NCBI GenBank assembly: GCA_033980235.1
Contig: CM067069.1
Location: forward strand, 1,794,755-1,858,754
Reading direction: 5' to 3'
From: Diadema setosum
Lineage: Eukaryota; Echinodermata; Echinoidea; Diadematoida; Diadematidae
Length of the DNA stretch: 64,000 nucleotides
Every line of letters starts with the position of its first letter. Within the stretch, counting starts at the first letter, position 1. This document shows positions 53,401-60,500 of the stretch, in pieces. The notes beneath the pieces are model-generated. The model ran no database searches, was not told where the DNA came from, and worked only from the letters and a program-made list of their open reading frames with translations. Made by a program: the position numbers and the translations under genes.

Positions 53401-56400
53401 TCTCTTTCTGTCTCTGCCATTGTCCTTCAGATCTTTGCAAATCTCTCTCTCTCCCCTTTATCCAACACATATGCTCTCTCTCTCTCTGTCTATCTATCTA
53501 TCTATCTTATTCCAATGTGTTGCTTTAGTTTTGACAAAAAGACCCCACCTTATTACCACTTCTTCCTCAGTAAATGCATAAATATATCGTCGCTGGGGTG
53601 ACAAAACCTTGTATCTCAAAATTGTCAAATGTTCAGGAGAGCGAAAAAACATGGCGGCCAAAGCACTATAGTGAATAGGAAAGCCTTCTCTTTGACATGT
53701 CATGGTGGCTTCATTTTTGGAGTAAGACACTTAGGATTTGGCCAAGACATCACTTGACCCATTATTTGACCATTAAGCTGAAAAAAAAAATGTGACATTT
53801 TTGAGATACGAGGTCTTGTCACCCCAGCGACGATATGCATATGTAAAGCCTATCAAAGGTAGATATGAACATTTTGCCAAGGCTATTTAATGCAGTATTG
53901 GAATGAATGTGCGGTTGCTGCTCACTGGATTTCCTCTTGGAAGTTTATGCTGTTCCAGAAGTTTCATGAATATTTGTGACAGTAATGAGTAGTGAAGCAT
54001 GTTTATGAAACCACATTCAAATCTTTACAGGATTCATTGATAGGGCCTGTTGTTAACATGAACAGGATATAAGCAAAGTCTTTGCACCTTAACCCATTGA
54101 GGACAAGCTCATTTTTTCTATAACATGCAATTCCCATAGACACCTGCCTGAGTATACTCGGGACTAGTCTTTAATGGGTTAAAAGACTTCAGAGAGATTT
54201 TCCAACAAATCAGGCTCTTGTCTCAGTCTTCTTGTTCTTTAAGTCCATTTCTCACACAGAGATTCTTAGTGCCAGCAATAGTTATGGGTATCTGCGTAGA
54301 TCGTTGCTTCGTACAGTGCATGATGGGTAATTCGTTGTTGATAATGAGTGTGCGCTGGAACCTGAATGATGCTTCTTGCCCCTCTGTGAGGGCGATGTAT
54401 GCAGACAGCATGCAGCTGGTTTGCAAAGTCTACAATGCAAGCACCTCAAGCATGCATATCTCTCATAAGAGATGTCATTCTTTTCACATGAAGGAGGTAC
54501 AGTGAGGTTTGATGTGATTTTACTTCGGCGGTTTGCCTTTCATGGCGTATTTCACAAGATATTGAAGACATGCTCTGTGTGTGGAGTCCCAAGTAACAGT
54601 TTTCAGAATGAGATAGCAATCTCTAGCTCAGTTTTATTTCAGTAATGTCTTTTTATTTTACTGTTGTGCAGGGTAAAATGTAAATCCAGTCTACAGAATT
54701 TTCATGCTATTCAAAATAAGAAGAGGTTAGCTGCTGCAGATATTAACCGCATGTGGCTTGCTCAAAAGACCAAGTGAATCTTGTTATTACACTACCTCAC
54801 TAGTGACAGATAGAAATGTATATATATAAACATGATATAAATATATATTTATATATGTATGTATACACGTATGTTTATATATACATATACATACACATAT
54901 ATAATTATAAATTAAACACATGACTTGCCTGATGATCGCATCCTAATTGGAACGTGAAACTCGGAATAGCAATAAGGCACTGTGCATCAGCCGACTTCTT
55001 GTGTATACGTTATTAACATATACACATATATATATTCTCACTCACATTTGTAAATGTCTCTTTATCTCATGAAGAAGCTGTGCACTTTATAAAATGTGTA
55101 TTTTATACGTAGAACCTATTTGTAGAAATCCCCTTAATAAGAAGTTTCCTCAAGGTACCTGTGTAGGCGGTAAATGTTTGCTCCAGTATTCACCGTTTCT
55201 TCTGTTATTTCTTTCTTTCCATGTGCGTAATACTGTAACATTCCTGGAAGTTCTGTAGGAACAAGGATAATGATGTGGGCATGTTGAAGAGTCTTCTGTC
55301 TTCTTGTCTAGTATATTTCTTATAGTGCCTTCTGGTTGCTCCCATTTTCGTGGGAGTAATGAGCCAACCAGAATGGAAGATAGGGTGGGGGGGGGGGGGG
55401 TGGGGGGAGAGGACAATACCTTTCACCTGTTTCAAACCTTCCACCGAGCACTTCACCAGGTGGTTTGACCTCATGTGAGGAGAAGTGAAGTCGTGTCTCT
55501 GGTTGCTTTGAATACCATGTGGATCTTCCGCAAATTAAATTGCTATTTGACAACTTGCCGGGAAGCTTAGTTCTTTAGTTGTCCTTAGTCAGCGGTCATA
55601 TTTGTGAGCATCAGAAGGTTGTTAATTCCCTTTATAAATACTCATCATCATCATCTTCTTCTTTTTCAGTCGAGACTTTCTGCTGTCAAACACTTGTTCT
55701 ACAAGTAAGAGCTTTTTCCCGTAAATGCCCTGGATTGATGTCACTAGTCTGAAGATCAATCAGGAAGATGAAGGAGGCACACGTTGGGTTGTCATTAAAA
55801 ATCTGACATTTAGCATATACCCACCCGCTATTGTCATGTACAAAATGCACTCCTCTGCTTCTCCTCAAGTGATTGTGACTTCAGTCATTATTCAGATGTT
55901 GCATCATTTCATACAATGTGTCTGTAAGGGGGGGGGTGGGGCAAGGAGCTATTATTTCTTGAGTACCAGGGAGAGCTACTCCCTCTCCAACACACATAAT
56001 TCATTAATGGAAGATCAATATGAGAGTTAAGTGCCTGTTCTGAGAAAGAAGAGAAGATATCTCTTTCATATCTCATGAAAACAAGCATACTTCCCGAGAA
56101 ATGCCCAAGAGCAGAAGAGACCAAAGAAATCAAAGAAATTATGGCAGTTTAGAAACTCAGTCTGGAGAGAGAGAGAGAGAGAGAGAAAGAGAAAGAGAGA
56201 CAGAAATGTAGGAAGAGAGAGAATTAAAGGTATTGTTCAGTCTTCATTTGGAATTATTTCTTACGTCATGTATCCTGCAGTTGCTTTTGAGGCAAGCAGT
56301 ATCATTATTGTTTTAATCATTGTTGTTATTGTTTATAGTATTGCTTTCTGATATTGTTATAATTATCATTATTATTGTTATCATCATCATTCTCATTATC

Positions 56401-57018
56401 ATCATCATCGTTATCATCATCATGATTATTATCATTAATATTCATATCAAGGGATACAGCTGAAGTAAATGACATACCTTCTTCATTAAAGAGAAATTGA
56501 AACAGCCAAAACAGAACATCTTTGATGCCCCAATCATTGCCATTTCACATCCTGACCTTAAGGAAGAAGCCTTTAAAAGCAGATGAATGTGATAATATCA
56601 TTGTTTGGTGGAATCTGCAGAGCTTCCAAGTCACTCTGTTATTGCAGGAGGCTCTTTGGGAAATGAAACAATTCTGTCTCATGCTGACAAAAGAATACAA
56701 AATCTGCCCCACTTTTGGACCAAAGTTTGCCTATATAAACATCATCATCATGAACAGACAGTTACTAGCTTGATAGCTCATTGGAACCTGCCTGATTATG
56801 ATGTGTGGATGTCAGCAGCACTGGAACTGATGAAAGTGATAGATATAAGTCAGGAAAGAGACAGAGAGAAAGTATGTATGGAGTAGGTAGAGAGACATGC
56901 ATGGATCATATATATATAGAGAGAGAGATACATGAGGTAGATATGGAAAGAGATAGAGAAATAGAGTGTGAGAGATAGAGAGAAAGTATATATGGAGTAG
57001 ATAGAGAGAGATGTATGG

Positions 57019-57099
<81 letters not shown>

Positions 57100-57207
57100 T
57101 GTGTGTGTGTGTGTGTTTGTCAGCAGCACTGGAATTGGTGAAAGTGATAAATATAAGTCAGAGATAGAGAGAAAGTATATATGGAGTAGATAGAGATGTA
57201 TGGATCA

Positions 57208-57250
<43 letters not shown>

Positions 57251-57503
57251 CATGTGTGTGTGTGTGTGTTTGTCAGCAGCACTGGAATTGGTGAAAGTGA
57301 TAAATATAAGTCAGAGATAGAGAGAAAGTATATATGGAGTAGATAGAGAGAGATGCATGGATCATATATATATATATATCATGTGTGTGTGAGTGTGTGT
57401 GTGTATTTGTCAGCAGCACTGGAATTGGTGAAAGTGATAAATATAAGTCAGAGATAGAGAGAAAGTATATATGGAGTAGATAGAGATGTATGGATCATAT
57501 ATG

Positions 57504-57536
<33 letters not shown>

Positions 57537-60500
57537 CATGTGTGTGTGTGTGTGTTTGTCAGCAGCACTGGAATTGGTGAAAGTGATAAATATAAGTCAG
57601 AGATAGAGAGAAAGTATATATGGAGTAGATAGAGAGAGATGCATGGATCATATATTTTTATTTTTAACTGTCATATCGCAAGCGGTGCACCCATGAAATT
57701 TAAGCTGAATTATGTATTTTTTTGGAGCAAGCACCATGAGCGCCTGACTTGGCGGATACCGGCGCTATACAAGACTTCATCATCATCATCATATATAAAG
57801 AGAGAGATACATGGAGTAGATATGGAAAGAGATAGAGAAATAGAGTGTGAGAGATAGGGAGAAAGAGAGAGATAGAGAATATGTTGGGGAGGTATAGGAG
57901 TCATAGTAATGGTTGGTGTGCATAAATTTTTGGCACGTATCAAGTCGGTGCGCAGGATGGAAGTGTGTGCCGAGGAAGATGCACAGTGGACCGCGGTGCA
58001 GCCATGCATGAAATGTCTCAAACAGAGTATATATGCCAGCGCGCTGTAACAAGGGTACTCGTGAGCCCCTCTCAAGGCTGCCCGGCCGGCCATGAAACTC
58101 ATCAAGCTTGAAATTTAATCTATATGCCACCGATAGTTGGCTTCTCTCCACTGTCAATATTACATTCCTTCTCTCCCCGACCACCCAACTTTCCCTATAT
58201 ACATATGTTCACAGTAGACATGAATTGGCATATTTTATGTTGATATATTACAGTGACAGATATTCTTGAAAGACATGTGTCCTGAAAATCCTGGCAGTAC
58301 AATTTCTTTATACAGCACGTTAATACCACCCATGGTGAAAAGTGCTTTATCCTTATTGCAGTACCATTACTATCATTATGATTGTCACAATTTTCATGAT
58401 TAAATTTGTTCTTATTATCATTATTTTCGATTTCGAAATGTTACCGCAGACTGATGGTTTTGCCTCTTCATTGTAGTTGCTATGCATATTATGCATATGC
58501 TTGTGTTAACGTGCATATATTTATTTACATATCTGTGTATATGTACATATACAAATGTGTTATATGACTATGTGTGTATGCATATTCACTTGATAACACA
58601 CATATTTGTATATATTCTTAGATGTTTATGGACAACAACAACTGGAAATATTTCCAGTGGATTATTTTCTTTCCACTCAACATGATGGAGTGGTGAGATC
58701 AGTTAGGAGCATGTGAAACTTTCACTAACATCCTGCCAATCTTCTGGGTTGATGTCTGTTTCATTATTACTATTCATGCCAATGTCAACCAGAATATGTC
58801 ATATCTGTGATTTCCTCGCTAACAAAGTGATTGAGTACTTCAGGTACAGCTACTTAACCTCATGCAATTTCTTTTTATCTGATGCTTGACACTTCACACA
58901 GGGCAACAAATTATCTTCTTCTTTTTGATGATAGGTTTATAATTGCCTTCCTCACAATCCAATGACAGTCTTGATATAAATGTCAGTCACAAATAAAAAC
59001 TTTATTCCCATTCCCCTATAATATATTCATATATGATATATGATATATTTGTGTGTGTATACCATGTTGGATGTTTTCATTTGTGTCCATCAATGCGTTC
59101 ATGTCAGAGTGAAGGATAGCGTGGTGTAACTGGATTTCCGTCTGGGGAAGCAATGTTACAAATGTATACTTCAGAGATTCGAACCCTCCCACTTTGGCAA
59201 TTCAAGAGATATTTCTCCGCGTTGTGGCCATTTTTCTCAAAATCTGCTGCTCTCCCGCTTGAGTTTAATTTTTTTCCGGCTCAAGATTTATCTTATCTTA
59301 CTTAGAATTTACCTTTCTTCCTTCCAATTCTTGTTTTGCCATTTATTTTGAAAATTGGGCTGAGATAGCAACAGAGGGCATATATTCAGTAATCCTAGAG
59401 GTTCCAGGGTTATTAAGTGGGCTCTGTGATGGACCTCAAGGAACGTCTTGCTTCATGCTAGATGATATTGTGCACATCGTGTGATCAGAGTCTCCAATGT
59501 GAGGGGCTCGAGGGGGTGAATCTCCCATTTAAGAGGTGCCTGGGGTCGGAGTCTCTGATACTTTATTGATTCTGACAAATGGTGCGTGCTGTGTCATGCA
59601 CCATTCTAGAGTTTATCCACTCTGGCTATATACAGCCTTTGCGCAATTTTGTTTTTCCCATGTCCTCTGGCCTCAGTGAAACAATATTGCTCTTTGGTGA
59701 ATTTATCTGTTGTGCATATAATCCAGTATAGTGCATTTCAACATGATGTACTATCATACAGTATGTTGATGGTGAGGCAATACGTTAATTAGCATAACCA
59801 CTATGCACACTCTAACATTGCATGTATTGCATGATTTTGCTACAACATGCATTTCCCATAGACCCCTGCCCAAGTATGTTCGGGACTCATCCTTAACGGG
59901 TTAAACAACCCTGATATCTAAGATCAATTCCTCATGTCCAGTTTTGTTTCTTTTGTGTCTCCGTCTGTCCAGAATTCAGACCACGTCCAAGGCCCAGAAT
60001 GAGGCTGATTACCCATCATATGGAGTGACCGGCCCAGGAACCCAACTTGCTTCTTCCATGAATGTAAGTAGATCCGGCAGCTTCCTTTTCAACTTGACAT
60101 AGGTTCTTTCAGAATCTGCACCATCACAAATCAATTGGATACACTCTTTGCCACTGCTAGGAGGTTTAAAAGAAAAATGGAATAACAAAATTATGGCTTA
60201 GGTATGTAGCACCTTTTCCTCACTGCAGTTTAAAAGTTGTATATGGCATGCCATAAAACAAGTCCTCAGCGGTACTGAAATAGAATGATTTCATATATAC
60301 GTATTTTAATATATTAAACACATGTTGAAGCTGGATTAATGTGTACTGGTGCATTCTTCCTTAGTTCTGTGAAGTGTATGTAATTTAAGTTTTTGAATAG
60401 CACCTCTTCCTCACTACCGTTTAAGATTTGCATGTATGGAAGCTCACAAAAGTAGTGCTCAGTGATAGTGAAATAAATCAACTCATTTAGTAATATTTCA

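Larger units (their letters stand above)
31505..59972 (+). other. npdc1: npdc1 intron 5 (28.5 kb)
   Basis: Donor GTAAGTA, acceptor TCTGTCCAG. It separates the transmembrane exon from the cytoplasmic exons. It contains the candidate alternative first exon at 44.5 kb, plus many elements listed separately. Stretches 34.6-36.0, 37.9-40.0, 46.2-49.8 and 58.3-59.8 kb show no recognisable gene. Confidence 0.75.

Noticed and set aside
57789..58184. 131-codon minus-strand open frame
   Set aside because: Partly GA/CT repeat translation with no motif. The complex part near 57.9-58.1 kb could be regulatory but shows nothing specific.
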